Of a DNA stretch of 26,555 bases, positions 14,271-23,053 are shown piece after piece. Position 1 is the first letter of the stretch. Each line of letters starts with the position of its first letter. The notes beneath the pieces were generated by a model, which did not search any database, was not told the origin of the DNA, and was given only the letters and a program-made list of their open reading frames with translations. This DNA comes from Thermacetogenium sp. UBA5472 (GTDB taxonomy: Bacteria > Bacillota > DSM-12270 > Thermacetogeniales > Thermacetogeniaceae), in contig DIQC01000002.1 in the NCBI GenBank assembly GCA_002426495.1, forward strand, positions 11,239 through 37,793, given 5' to 3'. The translations under genes and the position numbers were made by a program.

Positions 14271-14928
14271 GGGTCAAGTCCTCCTTTACCAGTTTTCTTG
14301 GACCTTCGTTACGGTGCCAGTTCTTAGCAGGAATATATTCTGCCATTTTATCCAGCTGTCCAAGTGCTTTAAGTCTGTCATAGATTAAGTGCCATGCGCA
14401 ATCGACACTTTTATCAACCTCACATTTCCCTTCTTGTGAACCCCCGCATGGACCATTTAATAAAGATTTTGAACAACGTGCTATGGGACAGATACCCCCT
14501 GTTTTATCCAGAACACATTCACCACATGCCATGCAATATTCTTCCCATACGCCCACATCAAGGTTGGCACCCAGGAACTGGGTATTAACCCCCGGGAAAA
14601 CTGGAATAGGCTCATATACCTGAGCCAAATACTGAATTCCTATCCCGCAAGCGAGAGAAACAATTGCTTCTACATCTCTTGCCTTATCCTGAAAATTCAC
14701 TAAATACTCTTTATCACACTGCCGTTCTACCGTCTGCTCTAAAACCTCTATAGGATTGCCTTCCTTCTCCCGCGCCATACGTATCTGAGAGGCGAGAAGT
14801 CCGACTTCCTTTTCACCCCCTGCTAGACAAACGGTAACACAGCCATAACAACCAGCTACTAAAATCTTTTTATAAGGGGCGACCATTTTTAGAATATCTT
14901 CTGCTGATTTGTTCTCAACAACGATCAT
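14260..14928 (-). CDS. metV: MetV, zinc/iron-sulfur subunit of the acetogen-type methylene-THF reductase
   Basis: A 222-aa small subunit known to partner MetF in acetogens. It has two parts. The N-terminus (residues 1-130) contains AGCYGCVTVCLAGGEKEV. The C-terminus is a cysteine cluster (YCMACGECVL, GICPIARC, LLNGPCGG, GKCEVD, DCAWHLIY) that fits the methylene-THF reductase C-terminal domain family and should bind zinc and/or an iron-sulfur cluster. It overlaps the preceding fusion gene by 4 bp (ATGA) and metF by 11 bp, so the three are translationally coupled. ATG 14928 has AAGGTGAT in front of it. Confidence 0.93.
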   Translation of the reverse strand: MIVVENKSAEDILKMVAPYKKILVAGCYGCVTVCLAGGEKEVGLLASQIRMAREKEGNPIEVLEQTVERQCDKEYLVNFQDKARDVEAIVSLACGIGIQYLAQVYEPIPVFPGVNTQFLGANLDVGVWEEYCMACGECVLDKTGGICPIARCSKSLLNGPCGGSQEGKCEVDKSVDCAWHLIYDRLKALGQLDKMAEYIPAKNWHRNEGPRKLVKEDLTLEQ

Positions 14929-16541
14929 CTTATCACCTTCCCCGGATATGATCCTAACTGATTAACCCTTGCTACCATCGAACGAATGGATTCATTAAAC
15001 TGATTACCCTGATTGGCAGCCACATGTACTATATCTACCCTGTCACCTTCCAGGCCAATTGCTTCCAACCTTTTCCGTACCAGTTCTTTACGCTGATCTG
15101 CTCGCACATTTCCGCGACTATATTTACAATTTTCTTTCTGGCAGGCGATCAATAACACCCCATCTGCACCTCTCTCTAAGGCTTTAAGCAGATAGAGGGC
15201 ATCAATTTTGCCAGAACAAGGAACCGGTACGACTTGTATCAGCGCGTTTAATTCAGGCTCTATTTTGTTGGCAAGTTCTGCTGCCAAGGTGCCTGAGTTT
15301 TCACAAGCAAAGGCGACTATTTTAGGTGGCCGAGATAGCTGCTGCAATATTTGGCCATCTTTGTAATTTGGCAGCTGAATTGCTTTACCTGGGCATTCAG
15401 CAGAACAAATTCCACAGTGGCGACAAGCCAATGGATTCATACGGGCTGCAGAATGATACATATTGTTTAGAGATTCATCATGTACAATCTCTATGGCATG
15501 ATGAGGACAGCAACGGTAGCAGGTCAAACATACGGCACATTTTTCAGCATCAACCTGTGGCTGCAGTGACGCTACCCTTGTTTTTCCTGAAGCAAACCGG
15601 CCAACTTCAGCCTTGACTGTTTCAATTTCCTTTTCCAGTTCTACACCGTAGATAGGACCATGGCAGCTACCGATAAAATAGATCCCTTCTCGGTTTGACA
15701 TAATAGGCAGGAAGTGAACATTATCTTCCTGGAAAAACCCATTCGGGCCTGTATTCACATCAAGGACATCAGCTAAATCAGCTGTGCCCGGATGTGCGAC
15801 GTAATCCTCTGGTAGTACCAAGTAATCAGACACAAGTTTAACCTGTTCAGTCTCTTCCAAAAAAGGTTCACTGTATTGTACTGTTGCTGCAACATCTGTT
15901 TTCAGGATCTGAAGATCTCCTTCATACTTTAAGAAATTAACCCCTCGGGCTCTTGCCAGCTCATAATCCTGTTCCAAATGATCGGCAGATACCTTCATAT
16001 CATAATACAATATAGAGACATCTGCGTCCTTTTCTTTGAGCGCAATCGCTTGCGAAAGTGCTGTTGCATACGAACTTATAGAATCTCGATCAGCCTGCCC
16101 CAAGACGAATGTGACCTTTTGCCGAGAATAATCATTATCCTTTTTAATAAATTGAGATAGGCTCAGGATACGCTCTCCCAGTTCTATACGATTGTATTTC
16201 TTTGCGTCATAACTGGACTGAGCTTCAAGCGCAACAATAATGGCCCCGAAACTTTTTTTTGTATACTCCCCGTTTTCCATAAAACTCACTAAAAACTGAC
16301 CCGGAAATCCATCAAGCCCCACAACCTTAACACCTGCGTTAACAGTAATGTTTGTCTGCCCTTTTATTAAGGAAAGACCGTCATGGTTCGTATCATGATC
16401 AATCACGGTAACCGGTTGATTTTCACTAACTGCAAGAGCAGCAGCGGCCCCTTCTGTTCCACAACCTATCACCAAGACCTCCGGGAACACGTCAAGCTCT
16501 TCATAAATAACCGCGCTACGAGCCTGCATCTGTAGCAACAC
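14925..16541 (-). CDS. HdrA-like / 2[4Fe-4S] ferredoxin / MvhD fusion (QmoB-like)
   Basis: A 538-aa electron-transfer protein with three parts. Residues 20-320 form an HdrA-like flavin domain with VIGCGTEGAAAA. Residues 335-345 (CAVCLTCYRCCP) and 373-383 (CRHCGICSAECP) hold two [4Fe-4S] sites. Residues 408-538 form an MvhD/FlpD domain with C413, PCSGK (C442), C467 and C472 for a [2Fe-2S]-type site. In the flavin part the HdrA cluster cysteines are missing; the aligned stretch reads LGQADRDSISSY. The domain order recalls QmoB of sulfate reducers, but this protein is shorter. Starts: GTG 16541 or TTG 16538; GAGG at six bases favours the TTG. First gene after the hairpin; overlaps metV by 4 bp. 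Probably delivers electrons to MetFV. Confidence 0.88.
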   Translation of the reverse strand: MLLQMQARSAVIYEELDVFPEVLVIGCGTEGAAAALAVSENQPVTVIDHDTNHDGLSLIKGQTNITVNAGVKVVGLDGFPGQFLVSFMENGEYTKKSFGAIIVALEAQSSYDAKKYNRIELGERILSLSQFIKKDNDYSRQKVTFVLGQADRDSISSYATALSQAIALKEKDADVSILYYDMKVSADHLEQDYELARARGVNFLKYEGDLQILKTDVAATVQYSEPFLEETEQVKLVSDYLVLPEDYVAHPGTADLADVLDVNTGPNGFFQEDNVHFLPIMSNREGIYFIGSCHGPIYGVELEKEIETVKAEVGRFASGKTRVASLQPQVDAEKCAVCLTCYRCCPHHAIEIVHDESLNNMYHSAARMNPLACRHCGICSAECPGKAIQLPNYKDGQILQQLSRPPKIVAFACENSGTLAAELANKIEPELNALIQVVPVPCSGKIDALYLLKALERGADGVLLIACQKENCKYSRGNVRADQRKELVRKRLEAIGLEGDRVDIVHVAANQGNQFNESIRSMVARVNQLGSYPGKVIR

Positions 16542-16697
16542 CTACCTCGTTTATAATGGAGACACCCCTTAATTGCTTGTATAGACTAAAGTCTCTTCCA
16601 TAGTCACAAAGGTAAGTCTCCATTTAATGTTTTTTAAAGCTCATTGAGTTTCCCCAAATTAAAGCAAACGAACTTTATCACAGTCCATTGGCAAAAC

Positions 16698-16752
16698 TAT
16701 AAAATCTGTAGTAAGGTCCCATCTTGCTGATGAGACCTTACTAGATTTTATA
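16698..16752 (-). other. 24-bp stem-loop between acsE and the hdr/met genes
   Basis: On the minus strand TATAAAATCT and AGATTTTATA (10 bp) enclose AGTAAGGTCTCATC and GATGGGACCTTACT (14 bp) around the loop AGCAA, with a 2-base bulge. The inner stem has one U-G pair in the minus-strand RNA that would be a C-A mismatch in the plus-strand RNA. It starts 4 bases after the acsE stop. There is no T tract, so a processing or 3' stabilising role is likelier than a simple terminator. Confidence 0.75.
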
Positions 16753-16755
16753 TGC

Positions 16756-17550
16756 TTATCTGTTACGGAATACCTTTGCGTATGAATCGCAGTAGATTGC
16801 CTGGTTAAGCAGCATATCTGCTGTTGCAATAGCATCTACCAGTTCAGTATCGTCAACATCCATAATCGCAGAATCCAGACCGCATGTCATAGCCATAACA
16901 CAGTAAGTACGGTTGATCAGCGGGCGATATGGAGTACCCTGGGAAACGTTGCTGAGCCCTAATGTGGTATGTGGTGCCGGATCGGACAGCATCCTGATCT
17001 GGCGTAATGACTCCAGTACCTCAGGAGCGTGATCCTGTGCTACGTTGCAGGGCAGAATGAGCGGGTCGATGAATAGATCGTCAGGTGAAAGACCGAACTC
17101 GTCAGCCGAAGCAACTAATTCCATTGCGAAACCCACACGCTGGTCCGCGCTCTTAGGAATACCTGACTTGTCCATTGTCAAAGCTACGATCTTGGCATCG
17201 TATTTCTTAGCCAATGGAAAAACACGCTCGATTTTTGGTCTTTCAGCAGGACAGGAGTTGATTAAAGCTCCAGGTTTACATACTTCCAGTCCGGCTTCAA
17301 TGGCATCATAATTAGTAGAGTCAAGAGCAATCGGAACATCGGTGACCTCTGTGACCAGCTCACACATCCATTTCATCGATTTGACACGGTCAGCTGCTGT
17401 AGGCCCGACATTGATATCAATATACGCAGCGCCAGATTCAGTTTGCTTTTTAGCCCAATCTTGAATAGGCTTCGGATCAAACTTGGCAACCGCTTCTCCG
17501 ATATCATTAAACATACCGTTGATTCTCTCACCAATCATATAAAAGGCCAT
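16756..17550 (-). CDS. acsE: methyl-THF:corrinoid iron-sulfur protein methyltransferase
   Basis: MeTr moves the methyl group of methyl-THF to the cobalt of the AcsCD corrinoid protein. It is a 264-aa pterin-binding TIM barrel. MIGERINGMFNDI at the N-terminus, YIDINVGPTA (near 45), ALDSTNYDAIEAGL (near 78) and LGLSNVSQG (near 198) are the pterin and active-site loops, the last holding the conserved active-site asparagine. NSCPAERPKIERV links them. The length equals that of the acetogen enzymes. ATG start with a strong AAGGAGG. It follows acsD by 43 bp in the same block. Confidence 0.96.
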   Translation of the reverse strand: MAFYMIGERINGMFNDIGEAVAKFDPKPIQDWAKKQTESGAAYIDINVGPTAADRVKSMKWMCELVTEVTDVPIALDSTNYDAIEAGLEVCKPGALINSCPAERPKIERVFPLAKKYDAKIVALTMDKSGIPKSADQRVGFAMELVASADEFGLSPDDLFIDPLILPCNVAQDHAPEVLESLRQIRMLSDPAPHTTLGLSNVSQGTPYRPLINRTYCVMAMTCGLDSAIMDVDDTELVDAIATADMLLNQAIYCDSYAKVFRNR

Positions 17551-17593
17551 GGGCTTACCTCCTTCTTGTTTTAAATTACACTCCCACTATTTT

Positions 17594-18568
17594 TTAATAA
17601 GTGTTCGGTTTCATCAAATCATCAATATGCTTCTTCAGCATTTCGACAGCTTCTGGATGCCTCATTAAAACAAGGTCTCCACCTGACTGCAGTAGAGAGG
17701 CAGCTGTCATTGCTTCCCACATAATCCCTCTCGGTTTTTGCTCTCCCCAACCAGGGCCAGCCTCTTCTATAGGGGCATATGATTCTTTTGCCCGCCATGC
17801 TTCAGGACCAGCAAGGATGACAATCGGGAAGGACATCATCTTGTCACCGATCAGAGCGCCCCAGCGAGTCCGCTCCATGATCGAGTAAGAATATTCGATT
17901 CCATATCCAAGACCACTGGACATAGGATCATTAATGATCTTGTCGGGGGCAATACCCATCTCTGTAATCATGATGTTCAGCTGTTTCAAAATGTTGATAT
18001 CAACAGGTGAACGTCCGATAACGCAGTGCTTGCCCATCATAGCAGCAGCTGCAATAGAGCGGTAGTTGTCCTTCTCAGCTACACCAAGAGCAATATTCTC
18101 ACCTGCGGCTGCTTCTCCCACAGCCTGGAGAACTTCATTATCTTTATCTGGATGTCCTGGTCCCTGCACAATCAGAGGGACAGTGGTGGCTTCCAGAACA
18201 GCTTTAGCAACTTTGGCGCAGTCATCAGCTGATCTCGAGTTTTCTAATTCCGGGTCTGCACCTTTAAATTCTAAATAGATAACATCTGCTCCTAGTCCCT
18301 CAACCTTTTTCGCCCAGGCAACAGGGTCATCCCATACATCACCATAATAAGGTTCAAAACATTCGTGCCAGTCAGGCTTTATATCCCATACTTCGAACGC
18401 TATAGCTGGACGATTAGGAATTTCGCCTTCATACTGCATAAAAGGAAGTGTTGAACTGCCGCCTAATGTGACAGTTTTGGCTCTTGTTCCGCCTTCTTCC
18501 TTGGTTGCGCCGAGTACTACTTCCTGTACCTTGCCTGTAAATTTTTCTTTCAGAATTTCTACCGGCAT
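17594..18568 (-). CDS. acsD: corrinoid iron-sulfur protein, small (beta) subunit
   Basis: AcsD is a TIM-barrel subunit that with AcsC binds cobalamin and accepts the methyl group from AcsE for transfer to AcsB. The 324-aa protein has FTGKVQEVVLGATKEEGG at its N-terminus, LPFMQYEGEIPNRPAIAFEV (near 41-60), WAKKVEGLGADVIYLEFKG and NDPMSSGLGYGIEYSYSIMER (near 215). These are typical CdhD/AcsD blocks. ATG preceded by AAAGGAG. It lies 20 bp after the CooC-like gene and before acsE. Confidence 0.96.
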   Translation of the reverse strand: MPVEILKEKFTGKVQEVVLGATKEEGGTRAKTVTLGGSSTLPFMQYEGEIPNRPAIAFEVWDIKPDWHECFEPYYGDVWDDPVAWAKKVEGLGADVIYLEFKGADPELENSRSADDCAKVAKAVLEATTVPLIVQGPGHPDKDNEVLQAVGEAAAGENIALGVAEKDNYRSIAAAAMMGKHCVIGRSPVDINILKQLNIMITEMGIAPDKIINDPMSSGLGYGIEYSYSIMERTRWGALIGDKMMSFPIVILAGPEAWRAKESYAPIEEAGPGWGEQKPRGIMWEAMTAASLLQSGGDLVLMRHPEAVEMLKKHIDDLMKPNTY

Positions 18569-18588
18569 AGTTTGCTCTCCTTTCCTAA

Positions 18589-19332
18589 CTAAAGTGGTAG
18601 TTTGCTAAACATATCACGTGTCACTTGGACAGCCGAGCTGTCATCCGGAAGTTCCATCATTGATATCCCCTTCAAGTCATGCTCCATAATCATGGGATCT
18701 CTAGGTATAGCACCAAGAAATTTAAGTCCCGTAGCTTCTATCTCTTTATGAAGGGGAGCCGGATCAGACGTTTTCGTAATAATCAGATACGCATCTGCAA
18801 TATTGATATTCATCGATCTGGCCAGCTGATAGATCCTTCCGGCAGTACGCACGCCTTTTGCTGTTGGATCGGAAATAACTAACATAATATCGACATCTTC
18901 AATGGTCTGGCGGCTGATATGCTCCAGGCCTGCTTCGTTATCAGCTACAAGATAGTCATAACTGCTATCTATCTTAGCTAGATAACGCTTTAAGATGTCG
19001 TTGGGAAAACAGTAACATCCTGGCCCTTGTGGCCCTCCCATTACCAAGAGATCAACATAGTCTGTTTCAATAAGGGCTCGGTGCAACTCAAACTGCAGAA
19101 AGGTTTCCTGCGTCATTCCAGTAGGGATAGCGCCCTTTTTTATATCAGCAAGAATTGAGGATATGGTATTAGGTACTTCATGCCCTAAAGCCTCATTGAG
19201 ATTAGCATTAGGGTCAGCATCAACGGCCATTATAGCACCCTCCTTTTGTTCAACTATATATTTAATTAAGAGCGCTGCTACAGTCGTCTTCCCTGTTCCT
19301 CCCTTTCCTGCCATTGCTATGTGTTTTGCCAT
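18589..19332 (-). CDS. second CooC-like maturation ATPase
   Basis: A 247-aa P-loop ATPase of the MinD/CooC family, placed between acsC and acsD. It shows a deviant Walker A GKGGTGKTT (9-17), switch segment VDADPNANL, and GCYCFPN with the CxC pair C106/C108, which in CooC binds nickel or zinc at the dimer interface. Dimeric CooC proteins help insert nickel into CODH and possibly ACS. Its position beside acsC/acsD rather than next to acsA suggests a different client (the ACS A-cluster or the corrinoid protein); this is inference. It differs from the first CooC at 25182 by its longer N-terminal loops and lower similarity. ATG with AAAGGG. Confidence 0.9.
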   Translation of the reverse strand: MAKHIAMAGKGGTGKTTVAALLIKYIVEQKEGAIMAVDADPNANLNEALGHEVPNTISSILADIKKGAIPTGMTQETFLQFELHRALIETDYVDLLVMGGPQGPGCYCFPNDILKRYLAKIDSSYDYLVADNEAGLEHISRQTIEDVDIMLVISDPTAKGVRTAGRIYQLARSMNINIADAYLIITKTSDPAPLHKEIEATGLKFLGAIPRDPMIMEHDLKGISMMELPDDSSAVQVTRDMFSKLPL

Positions 19333-19382
19333 TTATAGCACCCTTTCTCTGTTTGTAAAAGTGTCACCGGGCCATCTATTAA

Positions 19383-20705
19383 TTATGCACCTAGTTTCAG
19401 CTTGGCAAAGGCACTGATCCCGTTAGCTTCACGCGGTCCAACAATAACTTCCCAACCGGAAAGCTCTTCGATCTTGCCCTTGATTGCCGCAACACCGCCA
19501 GGGATAATCAATCGTTTATGATTAACCTTTTCATTGATCTCAGAGTCCTTCAGCCAGGGGCCAACTTCCTCACCGATAAACTTACCACCAGCCCAGGCAG
19601 TAAGAACTGATAAACCTTCTGTTTCAAAGGCAATCAAATAGCTGGGAAGTCTAGTTGATTCAACTTCTGTCTGAACGGTGTAGAAGGTCAGAGAGAAGTT
19701 AGTTGTGATGTAGACCGGTGAATCAGGTGTAACATCACCAATAGCATAGACACCAGGCTGTACAGCAATCGGCTTCTGTGGGTCTGTATAAAGGTTGCTT
19801 CTCCAGCTGAACAGAGTAAGCAAAGTGGCCAGTTCCGTTGTCTTCAATACTACGACGCTGGCATATCTGGAAATATAAGCCTGAGCTTGCAAACCTTCCA
19901 TTAAAGGATCCTCTTCGGTTGTAAAGGCAATCGAAGGATACCCGAATGGACGGAAGCGCTTTTTGATAGCCTGACGGCGAATCTGTGTCAGATCAGCAAT
20001 AACCTTAGAGGTTTCACGCTCACCTGAATCAAGAATCAATTCCTTGTAGTCAATCTTACCCACAAGATCAGCAAGGTCGTCAAGGTTTTTACCCTTAACT
20101 ACCAAAGGCGCAGAGATCTTTTTGGCGATTTCCACCATCTTCTCATAGTTGTCGGCATTGGCAGCATTAAGAATTGGCTTTCTATCTGCTACTTCGCCTG
20201 CTGCTGCCTCCATTGCTGCGGCATCCTCACTTGATAACAGTAAAACCTTATCGGTCTTACCTGCTGCGGTAGCCACCGCATCCTTGAAAGTATCAGCATT
20301 TCCTGAGGCATTGACGATAGCAATACCATCAACCTCATATGTCTGTCCAACACGCTCAGATACTAAACCGTTGATCTCCTCAACCTTTGCCGCTACATCG
20401 GCATTATCTGCCACTTCGATAAAAACACCTGTCGGATGATAAAAGGTCTTGTCATGACGAAACATAACCTGCTCATCACCCATCTCCAGCACCTTGTCCC
20501 CTGCGCCCGCTTTGACCAACTTAACCGGTGGAGCAGTTGCCGAATCTAAGGCTTCCTTGGCTTCGTCAGAAACATAGGGGCACTGATCCAGTGTCGCTTT
20601 TCCTGATGCTAAAGCCATGGCAAAGGCCATACATGTTGGCACTCCACACTCTTTGCAGTTTGTCTTCGGTAGCAGTTTAAAAATAGCTAGTCCTGTTAAA
20701 CCCAT
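19383..20705 (-). CDS. acsC: corrinoid iron-sulfur protein, large (gamma) subunit
   Basis: AcsC binds the low-potential [4Fe-4S] cluster that reactivates cobalt and supplies the cobalamin-binding C-terminal domain. Counted from ATG 20705, the cluster cysteines fall at 17, 20, 25 and 42 (LPKTNCKECGVPTC and LDQC), the same numbering I recall for the Moorella protein. That supports ATG 20705 over GTG 20711, as does GGAG eight bases upstream. The central TIM barrel and the C-terminal domain (LSVLTAWAGGKFIGEEVG, LIIPGGVAAIKGKIEEL) are intact over 440 aa. It follows acsB by 100 bp. Confidence 0.96.
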   Translation of the reverse strand: MGLTGLAIFKLLPKTNCKECGVPTCMAFAMALASGKATLDQCPYVSDEAKEALDSATAPPVKLVKAGAGDKVLEMGDEQVMFRHDKTFYHPTGVFIEVADNADVAAKVEEINGLVSERVGQTYEVDGIAIVNASGNADTFKDAVATAAGKTDKVLLLSSEDAAAMEAAAGEVADRKPILNAANADNYEKMVEIAKKISAPLVVKGKNLDDLADLVGKIDYKELILDSGERETSKVIADLTQIRRQAIKKRFRPFGYPSIAFTTEEDPLMEGLQAQAYISRYASVVVLKTTELATLLTLFSWRSNLYTDPQKPIAVQPGVYAIGDVTPDSPVYITTNFSLTFYTVQTEVESTRLPSYLIAFETEGLSVLTAWAGGKFIGEEVGPWLKDSEINEKVNHKRLIIPGGVAAIKGKIEELSGWEVIVGPREANGISAFAKLKLGA

Positions 20706-20805
20706 TGTCACTTCTCCTTTCTACTATTTTCTCCTATTAAAGAACCCGGACAGGGACCGCCGATGATAAACCCGGAAGCCCCTCATCCTGGGTATCTTTA
20801 CATTA

Positions 20806-23025
20806 TTACATTAATGGATCCATCTTGAGAGCTGGATGTCCCTTTTCCTCGAGGAAGGCCATGATTGAATCAGGATCTTCGCCAACAGTTTCATCAGCAA
20901 TCATATCTGCGAAATTATCACCGAAGCCCTCTTCCTTACCTCTTTCATTCAACTGATCAGCTAACTGATCCTTTAGTTCCTTGGGCATCCAGACCATTCT
21001 TCCTAAACCGCCATCAGCAGGTAAGAACTTTCTACTGACAATGTAGAGGCGACCAAGTCCAATGAAGCCCGGGGTCTGGTTACCGCCGCCTACCATACCG
21101 GCTAATGTGGAGAAGGTCATACCTATCGGTGTCATACCCTTATGCTCACGGGTAGTAACCATGAAACCATTACACTCTGGAAGCATTGCTAGGATACATT
21201 CACAGCAGCCACAGGTGGTCATCGGGCGATCCATCATAGTATACAGGCAGACCTCGGTTGTTTTACCCTGAGTTCTGGCAGCAGCCTCTGTGTTAATGGA
21301 TGACCATTCTCCCTTTTCTTTGTCGATTATATTCTTCTCTGTGATGTCAATAGGCTGACAGACACCGACTGGATCGATCTCATAAGTAGCTTTAGCATCC
21401 AGCCAACTTACAGCTCCACAAAGCCCTGTCCGCTCTGGTGAAACAAAGCAGATGTGTGTGGGAGCAAAAGACTGGCAGAGTGTGCAGGTGTAGAATTCGT
21501 CAACTGCTTCGTCACGCAGTGTTTCCAATCTATCATCCCTGGACTGGTACTTGGCGTGTGCTTCATCAAGCAGTTTTTCGACTGCAGCCTGGTCTGTTAT
21601 TAACTGTATTTCCAGCCGGTCAACAATTGCCGCATATTCTTTCTTGAAGTAACCATACATGATCTTGCCCAGGTCATTTAGCGTGAATCCTGCCGCCTGT
21701 GCACCTTTACTGATACGCATCCAGTTTTGGTCCCTCTGTCCCATGTGCCAGACGCCCTCACCATAGTTCATGAAGTAGTGGATCCGGCGCTCTAATACAG
21801 GTTCAAAGTCTGACTGGAACTTACGCCCGTAGACCTTGATGAGGATGCCCATTGGATATGCTTTGCCTTCCTCCATATCTGCAATATCGGGACCAATAAT
21901 CTCGATCTTTCCATCTGTTATATCATCAGAATCCACCATATTCACTAATTCACAGGCTGTCGAACGGCCACCGCCGAATTCTACATACATCTCAGCCCTT
22001 CGAATGGCCTCACCCTCGAAGGCAGGACCATGTACGATAGGAACGTCAATTTCAATGGCTGTGATCTTGATCCCGCGCACCTCGATGCCTTCCTGCATCA
22101 TTTCATCGTAATCATCTACTGAGAAGTACCAGTCTGGCCAGATTTCATCCTCATCCAACGGTTGGTCAACGATAATCGGGAAGCCAAGATAGATAGCAGC
22201 AAAGGAAGCGGCTGCTTTAACGATATCCCGCTCACCCAAAGCCATCACAAAGACGAGGATACGGTCACGCTGGTAGTTCCTGTGATTAAAACTGTCTCCC
22301 GCAGGAATGCCAGGGAAGATGGATGATGCACGCAGAGCATAGTTTACAGCGTGGATAATCTGTGTGAAATTGCCCAGCGGGTAAACCGGCCAAGCATCGA
22401 TATCGAACTTATAGCCTTGTTCCATTAACTGTTCGATAACTTCATCAACCAGGAAGAGCATAAAGCCCTTCTGTACCAATTTATTAACAATCCTGATTGC
22501 ATCCTCAGAGGTGCGGAAGCGCCCCACGATGACGACTTCACCAGGAATCGTCCAGTCAACGTGTTTAATACCCCATTTACGCACATAGGTGTCAGATATG
22601 AATCCAGTCCAGGGTAGGGGTAGGGACTCATGACCACCTGTGGCATACCGCACAGCTTCAATGATTTCTGCTGCGTGTATTGTAGACTCACCCCATTGGA
22701 GTGCGTTCTCTAGGGTAAGATCTGATTTTACCAAATCCCTCATTTTGTTTAAAATGGGTACACATTCACCTAATGTGGTAATCTCATCTCCGCTCAAAGC
22801 CCTAATGGCAGGAATGAAGTATGCTGTTTCACCGCCATATCCTATTTTAAGGTCTTCTCCATAATCCTTAATCGCTTTATTAAGCAGGATTTCCGCGTAG
22901 CTGAGAGCAACAATTGTTCCCTCTAATGCCTGCCGAAACAGTTTTTTCGGCTCTTTACCCGGCTCTATAGATCCTTCATAGATCTCTTCAAAGGATTGTC
23001 TATCTACTTTCCATGCTGACGACAT
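20806..23025 (-). CDS. acsB: acetyl-CoA synthase (ACS), alpha subunit
   Basis: Builds acetyl-CoA from CO, methyl-cobalamin (AcsCD) and CoA at the nickel-containing A-cluster. The cluster ligands are in place: cysteines 514, 517, 526 and 536 for the [4Fe-4S] part and C605-G-C607 for the distal nickel. They are shifted by 8-10 residues from the Moorella numbering, consistent with a 739-aa protein against about 729. The first 310 residues form the CODH-contact domain with the CO channel, so this is the full bacterial form rather than the truncated archaeal CdhC. ATG with GGGGG. 28 bp after acsA. Confidence 0.97.
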   Translation of the reverse strand: MSSAWKVDRQSFEEIYEGSIEPGKEPKKLFRQALEGTIVALSYAEILLNKAIKDYGEDLKIGYGGETAYFIPAIRALSGDEITTLGECVPILNKMRDLVKSDLTLENALQWGESTIHAAEIIEAVRYATGGHESLPLPWTGFISDTYVRKWGIKHVDWTIPGEVVIVGRFRTSEDAIRIVNKLVQKGFMLFLVDEVIEQLMEQGYKFDIDAWPVYPLGNFTQIIHAVNYALRASSIFPGIPAGDSFNHRNYQRDRILVFVMALGERDIVKAAASFAAIYLGFPIIVDQPLDEDEIWPDWYFSVDDYDEMMQEGIEVRGIKITAIEIDVPIVHGPAFEGEAIRRAEMYVEFGGGRSTACELVNMVDSDDITDGKIEIIGPDIADMEEGKAYPMGILIKVYGRKFQSDFEPVLERRIHYFMNYGEGVWHMGQRDQNWMRISKGAQAAGFTLNDLGKIMYGYFKKEYAAIVDRLEIQLITDQAAVEKLLDEAHAKYQSRDDRLETLRDEAVDEFYTCTLCQSFAPTHICFVSPERTGLCGAVSWLDAKATYEIDPVGVCQPIDITEKNIIDKEKGEWSSINTEAAARTQGKTTEVCLYTMMDRPMTTCGCCECILAMLPECNGFMVTTREHKGMTPIGMTFSTLAGMVGGGNQTPGFIGLGRLYIVSRKFLPADGGLGRMVWMPKELKDQLADQLNERGKEEGFGDNFADMIADETVGEDPDSIMAFLEEKGHPALKMDPLM

Positions 23026-23053
23026 ATTTTATCCCCCTTTCCTCCAGTTTCTC

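Noticed and set aside
16542..16697. possible promoter in front of the HdrA-like fusion
   Set aside because: Boxes such as TTGTGA and TATACA have the wrong spacing; only a loose TGGAGAC/GTCTCCA pairing is seen.
20712..20805. GC-rich gap between acsB and acsC as a terminator or riboswitch
   Set aside because: It contains two direct copies of ACCCGGA-like sequence but no stable stem with a T tract and no known riboswitch core.
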